Origin: Saccharum officinarum
Lineage: Eukaryota; Streptophyta; Magnoliopsida; Poales; Poaceae
Length of the DNA stretch: 64,000 nt
Reading direction: 5' to 3'
NCBI GenBank assembly: GCA_020631735.1
Contig: CM036167.1
Span: forward strand, 500,988-564,987
Below the pieces are notes generated by a model, which did not search any database, was not told where the DNA came from, and saw nothing but the letters and a program-made list of their open reading frames with translations. Both the position numbers and the translations under genes were made by a program. Positions 41,503 through 53,390 of the stretch are shown in pieces. Positions within the stretch are counted from its first letter, which is position 1. Every line of letters begins with the position of its first letter.

Positions 41503-44500
41503 ACATGATTGTCTTGGCTTTGCACATTCAATGCCATTGAATGAGCTAGAGGGTGAGTGCTGTTGATGTGAAGAGCCAACAGAGGTGAAAGGAAGGAGAT
41601 AGTTAGTGCATTGATTCATCCTTAACGTTTCAATTAGTTTTAAAATATATGCTGTGCTTCATGCAAGAAAAATCTTTATGACATATTTTGTTGAAAACAC
41701 TATTGGTTCCCAAATACCATACATTTCAATATTGGAGTGTTTTTTTTTGTGAATCCTAGCATGTATCAATAATGAAGTATGACAACATTTCTTTTGATAC
41801 TCTCCATCCATCCCAAAATTTTTTTTATTCTAGGATTTAAAATTTGTCCTGTAAAAACTTGTTAATTGTAGCCTTTGGCAGCCTGGGAAGCCCACGTATA
41901 TCAACTCAACTGTATATATCTCTTCTCTATTTGACCGATCCCACATATGCATGCAAACTCCTTAATTATAGCTGCATGCACAAATAACTAAGGAATTTAC
42001 CCAAGTGACAGACTGACGGCCGATCTTTATATAGAAGATATCTAATAAATAAGGGTAATATGGTAATTTGAGTTCCACACTAATCTGTTTGAGATTTTCT
42101 AGAATGACAAGTATTTTAGGATGGAGGCAGTAGGAAATTTCTCCTCGATAACACTCCATTCCTGGAGATGAAAATTTGCCCAATTATTATGGTTTTGTTA
42201 AGATAATACAAATTCCTCCAAGATTACAAAATTTCAAACGGACCCCAATGCAATCAACATTTTGTTAGGATGTGGAGTTTTCCGTGGGTTCATGCAAGGA
42301 GACTCTTAATTAAGCCTTTAAAGTTGATTTTTTTTTATTAATTCACAATCATTATATCCATTATATTGAGTTGATTTAATAATCGTCAACCCACTTTCGG
42401 CCTCTGCATAAAAGCACATAGCCTAAACATAGATAAAGGAGAGCCAAGTACTATAATGACTTTAAAGCTGATGCTGTCAGCATATGCGCTAAGGCACCCA
42501 TTAACTTGAGTTGACGATGACTGCCCTATGTGTGTGGTTCACGGATTGGGTTCATCTAGCATGGGTTGCTCCCGCATGCAAGTAGAATGGGTTTGTACAT
42601 AATTTTTTCTCGGAATGGACAATCGTCTAGCTACTGGCGCTACATCATTTTTCTGTGGGTTCTTGCACAATCGTCTAGCTACTGGCGCTATAAACAGATT
42701 GAACTTGCGCTATAAACCAAACATCACAGCTAGGTTCCGTTTCTGGATTGGATGGTTCTAAATGGATTAATCCAAAAAACCAAACACGCTATTAAGGAAT
42801 CATTACAGCCTTTAAGGAAGAGACAATCAGACAAAAGTCTTTTTTTAATGCGGATGACGATAGAGTTTGGTGTAAGTTTGGCTACTTTTAGTGCTGGTGA
42901 TACTATATGAACACCTTCAAGAGGTGTGCTTTAATTAGTAGTTTTTAATATAGGCCCTTATTTTTTGCGTATTCATTCACGGGTGTGATCTTTTCTTTTC
43001 TTTTTGTAAAGAGAAATCATTGTCGAGGACATCTACAGGTACACCACAACACTGCCCCTTGTATCCTAGAAACTCTAGAAAGTCAACAATAAGAGCATAC
43101 TTAAAGGTCAGGTGCCTAAAATTAGACAACTTCTCACGTGATCAAAGAATAGTGCCAGTGTTGTTCGATAGTTACGGTCTGGGTTGTTGGAGGTTAGGTC
43201 CATATTCCACCTTTATAAAGGGGCTTGCGCGAGGTTGATAGATCGACAGAGGATGAGATGGTGGGTAGGCGGAGTAGCGAGGCATGGTGCCACCGGCCAC
43301 GGGTGGCGGAGGACAACAATTAGGCTGTATTGGCGGCATAGAAGGTCCAAAATGAAGGGGGATAATATTCAAAATGAAGTGGTTAGTGCAGCTGGTGGGG
43401 GCAGTTCTGGTAGCGAGGAAGTCGTTAGGAATGGCTGGAGAAGGGTGGGAGGTAGGAGCGAGAGTAGGTTGAAGGAAGAAGGCGGCCTATGCTTCGTTGG
43501 ATCAACAACAGATGGTCAGAATTGGTTGGTTGAACAAGTCGGCTAAACAATACCTTAATTACAGGCGCCTAAAGAATAATAGGTCCCCAAAAAATGGTCA
43601 TAGAAATAGCCTGAATCAACTTTGAGGATGCCATTCATTTGGTGTTTTCACTATGATTCTAATATTAATATACATATATATATTGTCAATCATAGTCGAA
43701 CAAATATAAATACAGAGGGACACATTAATAATATTTTGCAGACAGAGTTTTTATCAACCACAAAAAATTCATATAACACTATATATAATGGTATATTCGA
43801 ATTGAGGGATGAGGCAATTTATCGTCATGATGGTTTTCACATTTTTGTTTGGTTTGAATCATATTGTTGCCTCATTGCTCATATGTAAATTATTAGTATA
43901 AACATGAGGGACAGAATAATCCCATATAAATTCATGGAACTAACTCCTCAGTGGACAACTGCCACATCTAGGATGAGGTGATTCCTAAGCACTTCCTTAG
44001 GTAACGAATGTTAAAATGACAGACCAATAGAAGCAGGTGAATTCATACATTATAGAATCACACAATTTTAAGGAAATTGTGGTAAAAAAACCATGTGGTT
44101 GTTACCTTCAAACGTAAAATTGAGGTGTGTTACAGCATCAAAGCACCACCTTGTCCCATCCTCCTAAAAGATGCAACAATAACCATGAGAAGACTATAAA
44201 ACAAATACATATGGCAAAATAAACTTGAAATTATCTAAGATGTAGTCACAAATACACTACAACAAAAGAAACTTGAGATGGTTTAAGTTGAACTCACACT
44301 GCTTGAACATAATCAGGCACGAAGATATGAGAACAAGCCTTGCTTATATAGTGGTTTGGCCGATGGCTGCTATTTATTGATTCCAAGAGTCAAAGGAAAA
44401 GTTAAATCATGAATGCCAAAGATGTGGAAAACAGGGGAGTGAGTACAGCTAACACCACCGTTTCCTATGTTGACTGGCACATTAATTGCTACCTAGTCTT

Positions 44501-45237
44501 GCAAAAGAATGACAGATGGAGCTTAAACTGATGTGCATGATACAACTCTATGCCATTTGCCATGATCTAAAAGAAACCATCCACAAAACTAGTGACATAT
44601 ACCATGTTTTGAGAATTTGTTTTGGAAAATTGAATTCAAGGCTTCGCATTCCAGATGTCATGTGTTCCTCCACATGCATGATACAGGTGTCCTATGGAGA
44701 CAAACATGTGTCTACACATGTCAACTTAGAGAGTACATGTGTCCATCCTATATTAATTGTATAGAACATTGTTGACTAATAATAATAGACAACTGTCTAT
44801 AATAGACTTATGTATTCAACTATAGCACCACAGGAGCATTAGCTATAGTGGTGGTTGAATAAGCACAAATTTGACTCAAGCTAGTAAAGTAGTCAATAGT
44901 CAACACTAGTTATTCACATGTCATGGAGGATGGTTGTTGTCATTTAAAATACTTACAAACTTACTCATTATATTATGTTTGACCATTCATTTGGTTTAAA
45001 CTTTTTGGTGTTCTTGGTCCAACATATTCTCACTCAACAAATATAGGTTTTCACATTTTGGACTAACTATACTTTTGGTGGCAGACGACTGCTCGTCAAT
45101 AGGACTGAGATGCTTGCACTAAATTTTGTGGCCCCAAGATTTGCTACCCCAGTCACTCAAAAGCATTCATTGGTGGCTGTGTGTTGTGTATGCCAGCATG
45201 TATGTCTATACGACATTTCCAAGAAAACATAGGCTAC
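41503..45237. other. Intergenic, no gene recognised
   Basis: Mostly AT-rich. The stretch 43180-43560 is somewhat GC-richer and holds a 120-codon + frame rich in Gly, Arg and Ser (43184-43546) with no recognisable domain and a short CGCCTAAAG/GTGCCTAAA pair around it. I do not call it a gene. Confidence 0.5.
42619..42690. repeat. 24-bp direct repeat pair
   Basis: ACAATCGTCTAGCTACTGGC followed by GCTA occurs at 42619-42642 and 42667-42690, spacing 48 bp. Confidence 0.9.
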
Positions 45238-46260
45238 TGTTGGTGTTTGTGAGTGCAAATAAAATATTAAGGATTCTGCAAGTGCACAGATTACCATTGT
45301 AGCATTCACCGGGAGTATTCCAGGTATCATTATTTATATTTTACCACTAGGAGTGACAGTGGCATTAAAGAGATTGGTAACATACTTATGATGCTATCAA
45401 GTAACTAGCCACTTACTCTCAGGGGTAAGCTAAAAGATATATGTATATGATAAGCTTAATAATTGATAAGTTTAATAAGTTTAACATTTAGAGAGAAAAT
45501 CCATATGATATAGCATTAGCTAGTCTAAGTTAAATACAAGTGAGATAGATTCCTAAGTCATTCTTAATTACAAGTCATAGCATGTTATCATCTTTATATA
45601 CTTATCAATAGAAAAAGATTAACTTCACATCTATGCATAAGGGACATCTCTCAAGAGGAGCATAGCAAAATATACTTCCTCCCTCGTGACCAGGTCCTAC
45701 TAGTCCTACACACGGGAGATGAGGATCAACGAAGCTATCACCCCGCGATCTACCACATGTTCCGGCATGCAGGTGCATCCACTAACAAAACAATATATAA
45801 GCACCATGCTTACATAATATTCGGCTACTCAACCTATTCGAACACTGAGCTAAGCTTTCTGTGATCCTATGCATAAACATAATGCTAACTCTGACTATAC
45901 CAAGCATATAATCAAAGCATACTACAAACATGATAACTAAGAACATAATATAAATGAAGATCAAAGTCATTGAATAAGATAAATGTAATGGATACAAGGG
46001 CTATACCAAAGCCTCTGGTGACTGAGTCTAGAATCCGAGCAGCAGCCTGACTCTACTCAATCTAACTAGCTAACTATGCTTAGTTTATAGTGGTTTGTGG
46101 GAGTTCTTCTCTTGTCTGAACGGATCCTAAGATGAATGAGGATTGGGATCTCTAAGAGTGATTCAGGATGGCATTCTAGAGAAGGTCAGGAGGTCCTTTT
46201 ATAGGGTGCACCTGGCACCCTCTGGGCCCATGAATCCATAGCAACGATCCATCTTGTCTC
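45238..46260 (-). repeat. LTR-like repetitive sequence, probably reverse orientation
   Basis: Begins TGTTGGTG on the + strand. On the minus strand there is a TATAAAAGG box (46198-46206) with GC-rich U3-like sequence before it. The block around 45270-45370 (GTAGCATTCACCGGGAG) is of a kind I associate with grass gypsy elements, but the identity is not established. It is cut at 46261 by a Sirevirus-type LTR. No PBS is seen beside 45238. Confidence 0.35.
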
Positions 46261-47813
46261 TGAAAGCCCTAGTTTGGTTTTGAATAATTGATGAAACCTA
46301 TGCACTAACCTTTGTCATGAGTTGTCATATGAGCTAGGTTGGTGCAATCCAAGTGTGAAGCATGGTGGCACTTAAGAGATGGTGATGATCACATGAAATG
46401 ATAAGATGGCCACATGTGATGATGATCAAGTGCTCAACTTGGAAAAGAAGAAAGAGAAAAACAAAGCCCTATAGAGATCAAGGCAAAGGTATAAATAGGG
46501 ATTTTGTTTTAGTGATCAAGACACAATAGAGAGTGCGATTACATTTGGGGTAGATGTCCGTACTATCAAGACGGTTCTCAACTAGACAATTCGGTCATCT
46601 AGTGCCACTAGGTGTTGGACTTCATGCATTGCATTTAGGCCTAGTGCGCAATCGGAGAGCAAGCGAAAATATTTATTGAAAATGTTTTTGAGAAATGCTA
46701 ACTTGGCTCCAACATGTTTTGAGAAAACACTTAGAGAGTTAGCATTGCTTGCAGGCAGTAGCTCGAGTTGACGTGCATCGAATCGCGAAAAAGTTTGCAA
46801 CTCAGAGAGCTAGTGGAGGTGCCTGGTGGCACCGCCACCCCTAGGGCGGTGCCCACTTGGACCTGACCGAGAGTAGCAGAGTTGGGGTGGTCACTGGACA
46901 TAACAGTGTACACCACCCTAGGCATGGCGGTGCACTCCCGTGGGCACCGTCACTCTTGTCCAGTGCCATCGCCGCTTTTCTCCAGAGATAGGCGCAAGCG
47001 AAGGGAGGCACTGCCATGGTCACCACCATGGGTGCAGCGGTGCACCACCCTATTTTTTCCCGAGAGGGTTGTTTTTAGGGACTTGGCTAGGGTGGTCACT
47101 ACCACCCCTAGGGCGGTGCCACCGCCGTGCCTTGTCCGGTGACCATCTAGCCGTTGGGAAGTGACCGTTGGGGCATAGCGCAGACAGCTCCAAGGGGTAC
47201 AACGGCTCTATTTGCTTGTGTGGCTATAAATAGAGGGTGTGGCCGGCCTTGGCCACCCTCTTAGCACCTCTTACACTTGTGCACACTCTTTAGGAGCTGA
47301 GAAAAACACAATCCACTCACTTTCACACTTGATTTCATCGTTTGAGTGAGATTGGTGAGCCTCTAGTGCATTGCATTGAGTTGCATCATCTTGTGGCACT
47401 AGGTGGAAGCTTTGGGCTGGTTGTGAGCTTGTTACTCTTGGTGTTTGCCGACACCTAGACTACCTAGTGATTGGAGGATCGTTGAGCGGAGTTGGTGATT
47501 GTCTCCGGCCTCGATCGGTTGCTTGTGCGGGTTCTTAACCTTCTCCCAGCAAAGAGCCAAAAGGTACTCTATTGGATTGTGCATGTGATTGAGCTACCTC
47601 ACTTGTGGGTAGGTTCTTACATTGTCCATTTGTTGGACAAGGTTCATGCAACACCTCTTAGCCGCCGAACCATCGAGTGTTGGTCGACACAGCGGGGACT
47701 AGCGCACCGGCAAGCACGTGAACCTCGGGAGAAAAATCTTGTGTCTCTTTTGTGATTGAATTCTCCTAGTGATTAGATTGACTTCATATTTTGATTGGCT
47801 CATTCGTCAACAA
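46261..47813 (+). repeat. Sirevirus-type LTR, second family (cut by gap)
   Basis: Starts TGAAAGCCCTAGTTTGG, parallel to the LTR at 19084. It has CAACGGCTCTATTTG and a TATAAATAG box at 47225, and R/U5-like sequence resembling that of the first family (GTTGGTCGACACA, TGTGTCTCTT). In place of the GACCGG array it carries a different GC-rich set of palindromic motifs (GGCACCGCC, GGGCGGTGCC; 46818-47130). The end, PBS and any internal region fall in or beyond the gap. Confidence 0.8.
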
Positions 47814-47913
47814 NNNNNNNNNNNNNNNNNNNNNNNNNNNNNNNNNNNNNNNNNNNNNNNNNNNNNNNNNNNNNNNNNNNNNNNNNNNNNNNNNNNNNNN
47901 NNNNNNNNNNNNN
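47814..47913. other. Assembly gap (100 N)
   Basis: Exactly 100 N, the conventional placeholder for unknown size. Sequences left and right need not be adjacent at this distance. Confidence 0.98.
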
Positions 47914-49613
47914 GAGGCACTCCTAAGGAAGAAGGGGACTCGTGCCTTTGCTTCTTCTACCACGTCACCGACAACCGAACCACTCACGTCTGTACCAACT
48001 GCTACCACTACCATGCCCCAGAAGTCACTCCGTGAGTTCTCGGTTCCGGCCGTTGCCAACATGCCCACCGGGCCCGCTGTCAACCTCGGAGGACAAGAAC
48101 TTTGAACTCTGAACCAGGCTTATCACAATGGTACAGGCAAGTCCATTATGTGGACTGCCAAGTGAGGATGCCAATGCTCACTTACAATAGTTCCTTGAAC
48201 TGTGCGACACCATCGTCATTAAGGACGTCGCACCTGAGGCAATCAAGCTCCGTCTATTTCCCTTTTCCCTTGTGGGAAAGGCGAAGCAGTGGTTCTACAA
48301 GGACAAGGAAGCTGTTGATACAAGGAGCAAATGCTCCACTGTGTTCCTCGCCAAGTTCTTCCCTGTGGGCAAAACCAATGCCCTACGGGGAAGAATCGCC
48401 AATTTCCAGCAAACTCAGATGGAACCCATCCCGAAGGCGTGGGAGAGGCTGCAAGAGTACATCCAAGCTTGCCCTCATCATGGGATGGAGAACTGGCTAG
48501 TGCTCTAGAACTTCTACAATGGTTAACACCCATGTCGAATGGGCACCTTGATGCCACTGCTGGAGGTGCATTCTTATTGCTCACTATCGATGAGGCTATG
48601 GCCTTAATCGAGAAGATGGTGATCAACCAAGGCTGAGGAGAGGATAGAACCCTAGCAAAAGCACAAAAAGGCATGCATACCATGAAGGAGACGGATATGC
48701 TTGCTGCAAAAATAGATCTACTCCTCAATAAGTTTGACGAGCGTGACACCGACGTCAACACTGGTACCGTCAAAGCCCTGGACTCAGAGATGACATGCGA
48801 GGTCTGTGGGAATGTTGGACACTCGGGCAATGATTGCCCAAGACCCGAGAAGACGCTGCTTACATCAACAATGGGTATAGCCAATAAGGAGGAGGCAACA
48901 ACAATGGCTGGAGTAACCAACCTTGTCCACCATTCCAAGGTAATTCGAATCACAACTCCAATTACAATTCTAATTTCAATTCGAATCAACCTTTACTTAA
49001 GGATTTGGTACTAGGCCAAGTTAAAATAAACAAAAATTTCACCAAAAAGATGACTAATAATGATAAAATTTTGGAAAATATAAATACAAAACTTGAAAGT
49101 TTATCTACTACTGTCCAAACACAGTTGAGCTTTAATAAAACCTAGAAAAACAAATAGCTCAACTAGTGGCTGCTATTCCTGTACCTGATTCAGAGAAGAC
49201 TTCGGGGAAACCTGAAGTCCAATTTGAATCAGTTAACATGGTCTCCACAACCAAAGCAAAGCACAGGTACTAGAAAAGGCAGGGTTACTTTGTAGACCCA
49301 CCTTTCATCCCCAAGGGAGACCTAGGCTGCCCGACAATCACATGTGCCATTGGCCCACATGTCATCACCAACACCTACTGCGACCTTGGAGCAAGCATTA
49401 ATGTGATGTCCAAGGTAACGTATGATGCAATTCTGAGAGGTCCTCTCGACCTCGTAGATTTTAAAATGCAGATCGCGAAAGCCGATAGGGATAACAAATG
49501 ACATACTGGTAAGGGTACAAGACCAATATGTTCTCACCGACTTCGCCATCTTGGACATGGGCCAAAACAGGGAAGTTCCTCTTCTAATTGGGAGACCGTT
49601 CCTTAATACTACT
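47914..49613 (+). pseudogene. Athila-type Ty3/gypsy gag and protease, decayed
   Basis: Gag core pieces are at about 48240-48636 (LFPFSLVGKAKQWFYKDKEA, NALRGRI, MENWLVL) in more than one frame: a TAG interrupts at 48506 and a one-base loss follows near 48524. A CCHC knuckle (CEVCGNVGHSGNDC) lies at about 48799-48840. Protease sequence with DLGASINVMS is at about 49388-49417, and a further frame change follows. The series fits the Athila lineage. It is cut at 49613 by the Retand LTR, right after a GRPFLNTT segment. It is non-functional. Confidence 0.82.
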
Positions 49614-50755
49614 TGTCGGTACCAACAGTACGGGGGTACCCACATCCATCGCTAATAAAAAACTAAAACGACTGAAACCGCAATAAAAGGTAGCCCGCCT
49701 CGACCGCGTATCCAGTCCGCCCCGTACGAGGCCCGCTCGACGGGGCGCCTCGACCGCGCTCCGGCTCCGACTCGTACGAGGCCCGCTCGACGGGGCGCCT
49801 CGACCGCGCCCCATCCCGTACAGCAAGGTACCTCGACGGCGCTCCGACCCGCGCGAGGCTCGTCCGCCCACTGGGAAAAACTCCGACTCGCGTGAGCCCG
49901 GGTCGAGCGCCTCGACTCCTTCTCTTTACCTACCCCAGGACAAAAGCCATAGCATTTAATGCGGTTACCTACTACCACCTACCGGCATGGCTGCGACCAG
50001 GATCGACGTGGGAACAATGCCCGTGTCAGATCTCACTGTTTTACCGCCCATCCCGTGATGGGAGGTGAAAACCGTCACTGTACCCACCTTACCGCGCACT
50101 GTTTACCATCGATCACCCTCGAGGGAGGATAAGACAAGGCCCGTTCTCCGCAATCTCGGGGATTCGGCCTTATCCATCCGGTCTCGACCCGGCCTCGACC
50201 CAACCTCGACGCTCGGCACAGTTCAACGGCAAGGGAAGGACGGTGTGGCACGGCGCTCCGGGTCATTTCGCCGTCTCGTCTCCCACGACGCCATGGTGTC
50301 CAGGGATGGCCGGCCATTCCCAGAGCACGTCGCTACGGTCAGCTCAACAGGAATCGACAAAACATCACCTCAAGGCTCCCCGTCGTCTTGGCCTCCTCTC
50401 GCCCTATAAAAGGGCAGGCCAGGGTTCTACAACGGGGACGGACGGACGACAACGAAGAAATACAAGAGACAACAGGCAAGACGCAAGATAGAGATCGATA
50501 TCTCAAGCAATCACCCTTGTCCTCTTTTTCCTCTCTTTGAGACTTGGGCTCGACGCCCTCTCTCGCATGCTTGTAACCCCTACACGAGCACTTCGGTGCA
50601 AGGAAATACAAACTTCTCCCCCCCGCTGGACGTAGGGCCTTCTTTTGCCCGAACCAGGATAAACCCCCGTGTGTTCTCCTTGCATCACCATCCAGGAAAG
50701 AGACACGCAGCATTTACTCGTTGGTTTAGGACCCCCTCGGGTCCGAACACCGACA
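49614..50755 (+). repeat. 5' LTR of the Retand-type element
   Basis: 1142 bp, TGTCGG to CCGACA (6-bp inverted ends). A CTCGACCGCG/GGGCGCCTCGACC motif recurs in the first 300 bp. A TATA box is at 50405. The PBS follows at once. Confidence 0.92.
50405..50411 (+). promoter_or_regulatory. TATA box of the Retand LTR
   Basis: TATAAAA in CCCTATAAAAGGGC, with transcription expected to start about 30 bp downstream, near 50437. Confidence 0.75.
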
Positions 50756-50756
50756 G

Positions 50757-50775
50757 TTGGCGCGCCAGGTAGGGG
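50757..50775 (+). other. Primer-binding site of the Retand element
   Basis: TTGGCGCGCCAGGTAGGGG, one base after the LTR. This is the usual PBS form of grass Tat-lineage elements; the tRNA was not verified. Confidence 0.82.
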
Positions 50776-51146
50776 ATCGCTGCGTGCCAACGTCGCTTTC
50801 TCGCCTTTTTTCCTGGATGGCTGACCCCGAACGCCCTATTCCGTTGGCCACGGTGATCTGGTTCGGGAGTTTGGAGTTCATGTCGCTTGGCTATGGCTAC
50901 GATATGGTCCTACTTCCACCCAGGCACCCAACCGACGAGGACTATGAGCTCTCCCAGCCCGGGGAGCAATCCGCCGGTACCGTCGCTCTAGGCGGGCGCG
51001 GCCGCCCGACGACGACGAGCCCGGTACAACCACCGTCTTCACCTCGCGGAGGGTGATGGGATCCCCCGGTCCGGCACCCCCAGCCAGGCGCCGGCCCAGA
51101 TCTCCTTGTGGAAGGTTTGGGTAGGACGAGCTTGACTGAGGGTAAC

Positions 51147-53389
51147 ATGCCGACGGAGAATCCCGCCGCTCCCCCGTCCGGTGAGACACCACTGTCCGGA
51201 GCATCCATTCCGGCACGGGCAGCAACATCTCCATCACCATTCCCGTTTGGGCTAGACTCGGCTGCCCGGGTATACGCATCTTCCGTGAGCACTCGCATGA
51301 GTGCTTATGAGGAACTCCCCGGGCACCATCTACGCTCCACTCTGGACCTCGTTGCATCCACACCGGCTTCTGATTATCGGGACTCTACGGAGACACCGGA
51401 AACAGAGCCCCATGTGACTGCTTCTCAACGTCGCAACCCCAGTGACGATTTGCAACGGCCACACATTCCCCGTCATACTACTACTTTGGCGCTCCTGACT
51501 CCGACTCGGCTGACGACACCTATGATCCGACCCGCGAATGCTTCAACATCGATGTTGAAAGCACTTCGGAATCAGAGGACGAAGAGCCAGTCGAAGGAAG
51601 GCACACGCCACCTCATGTCGAGCTTCCTGCTGAGCGAGACGACCCTCAGTTCCTTGCGGATCAAGGAACGCAGCTCGAGCAGATTCGTGAGTTGCAGGAC
51701 AGGCTTGACGAGGAACGGGAAAACCTGGATCTACTCCAACAAACCCTCGAGCGTGAGCGTGCGGAACGCGCACTTGGCGGAGAGCTCGCGAGAGAGCTCG
51801 CGACGTCAACCGTCGCATCAACGAGGACCGGGTGGTCGACCCCCCGTTTTCGCTCGAGCCAGCCAGAACGTCGTCGCCGCCGCCATGCTCCTCCGCAACA
51901 TGCCCGAGCCGTCAAACCCCGACGCCCGTCGGGCTCGAGATGAAATCCGAGAACTCCTCGAGACCGCCGCCATGCAGCAGGCCGAGAGCTCTGCCTCGAG
52001 GCGACGCGAGGCAGCCTCGGAGCGGATCATCGAGCCCTCCCGACAGGAGAGAGAAGCCTCGGTTCACCCCGAGCCTGCCCGGCGAAACCGGGTAGCTCCG
52101 GCCCCTGAGCCCACCACCAACGACCACGAGCCTCGAGACACCCGTGGCAACATCGTCGAGCGCCGCACGCGCAAGCACGGTGACGGCGTGCCTCGAGGCT
52201 ACCACGTCCACAGGGGCGGACGCTACGACAGTTCGGAAGATCGTAGCCCTTCACCCGAGCCCCCGGGTCCTCGGGTCTTCAGTAAGGCTATCCGTGAGAC
52301 GGTGCTCCCGGCTCGGTTTCGCCCCCCACGACTCTCACCAAGTACAACGGCGAAACCAAACCCGAACTTTGGCTCGCCGATTTCCGCTTGGCGTGTCAGC
52401 TGGGCGGGGCCACCGACGACCGGGTCATCATTCGACAACTCCCCTGTTCCTCTCCGACACCGCCCGAGCCTGGCTCGAGGATCTCCCACCTCGACAGATC
52501 CACGACTGGGACGATCTCGTAAGGGTGTTTGAGGGAAATTTCAAGGGGACCTACATGCGCCCCGGCAACTCGTGGGACCTCCGGAGCTGCAAGCAGAAAC
52601 CAGGTGAATCCCTCCGGGATTACATCCGGCGCTTCTCCCGGCAGCGTACCGAGCTCCCCAACGTCACCGACTCCGACGTAATTATGGCCTTCCTCTCCGG
52701 CACCACCTGTAAGGAGTTGGTCCGAGAATTGGGCCGTAACACTCCACTCACTGCCAACGGGTTGATGGACATTGTCACCAACTTCGCCGCCGGCGAGGAG
52801 GCGGTTGGTGCAATCTTTGGTGCGACCCGGAGGGGGAAGCAGAAGGTCGACGATCCCGCGAGCTCCACCCGGGGCTCTAAGAGAAACAACCACAAGAAGA
52901 AGAAAGGCCAGCAGGGCAAGCTCGAGGCCCCAGCCGACGAGCTCGTCGCTGCTACCGAGCACAAGAAGCCTCGAGGCCCCCCTGGCGGGGGCATCTTCGA
53001 CAAAATGCTCAAAGAGCCGTGTCCCTACCACAAGGGACCCACTAACCATAACCTCAAAGACTGTCATATGCTTCGTAGGTACTTTGCGGGTGCCGGTGTC
53101 AAGAAGGACGACAAGAAGAAGGACCCTAAGAGTGACGACAAGGATGGGGGATTCCCCGAGATCCACGACTGCTTCATGATCTACGGAGGGCCCTCGACCC
53201 GCCTCTCGGCGCGCCAGCGCAAGCGAGAACGGCGTGAGGTTTTCTCCGTACAAACGGCAGTCCCCCACTTCCTTGATTGGTCTGCGGTGGCCATCACTTT
53301 CGACCGTGACGACCACCCAGACTACGTCCCCAACCCGGAGTCTATCCGCTCGTTGTTGACCCCGTCATCGCCAACACACGCCTCACCAA
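51147..53389 (+). pseudogene. gag: Retand gag, frameshifted
   Basis: Coding-like sequence continues through the block but moves between frames. The N-terminal part starts near 51147, an acidic then coiled-coil part lies around 51540-51780 in another frame, an Arg/Glu-rich part at 51870-52310, and the Gag core from about 52330 (YNGETKPELW, DTARAWLEDLP, FEGNFKGTYMRPG, SLRDYIRRFSRQRTELPNV). A knuckle-like C-X2-H-X5-H-X4-C motif (CPYHKGPTNHNLKDC) is at about 53021-53065. A last frame change near 53340 separates it from the protease. In intact relatives gag and pol are one frame, so these are mutations or sequencing errors. Confidence 0.8.
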
Positions 53390-53390
53390 G

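Noticed and set aside
44516..44764. 82-codon + strand frame
   Set aside because: Isolated, AT-rich context, no similarity I recognise and no gene-like flanks.
47769..48105. Frames crossing the N gap
   Set aside because: They contain runs of unknown residues and join sequences that may not be adjacent.
51108..52532. A single 474-codon protein starting at 51108
   Set aside because: Only parts of this frame look like Gag. The coiled-coil and core segments are in other frames, so the continuous frame is not the real product.
52396..53316. 306-codon minus-strand frame over Retand gag
   Set aside because: Mirror of the Gag core on the + strand. No domain, unlike the true antisense gene at 57874-61826.
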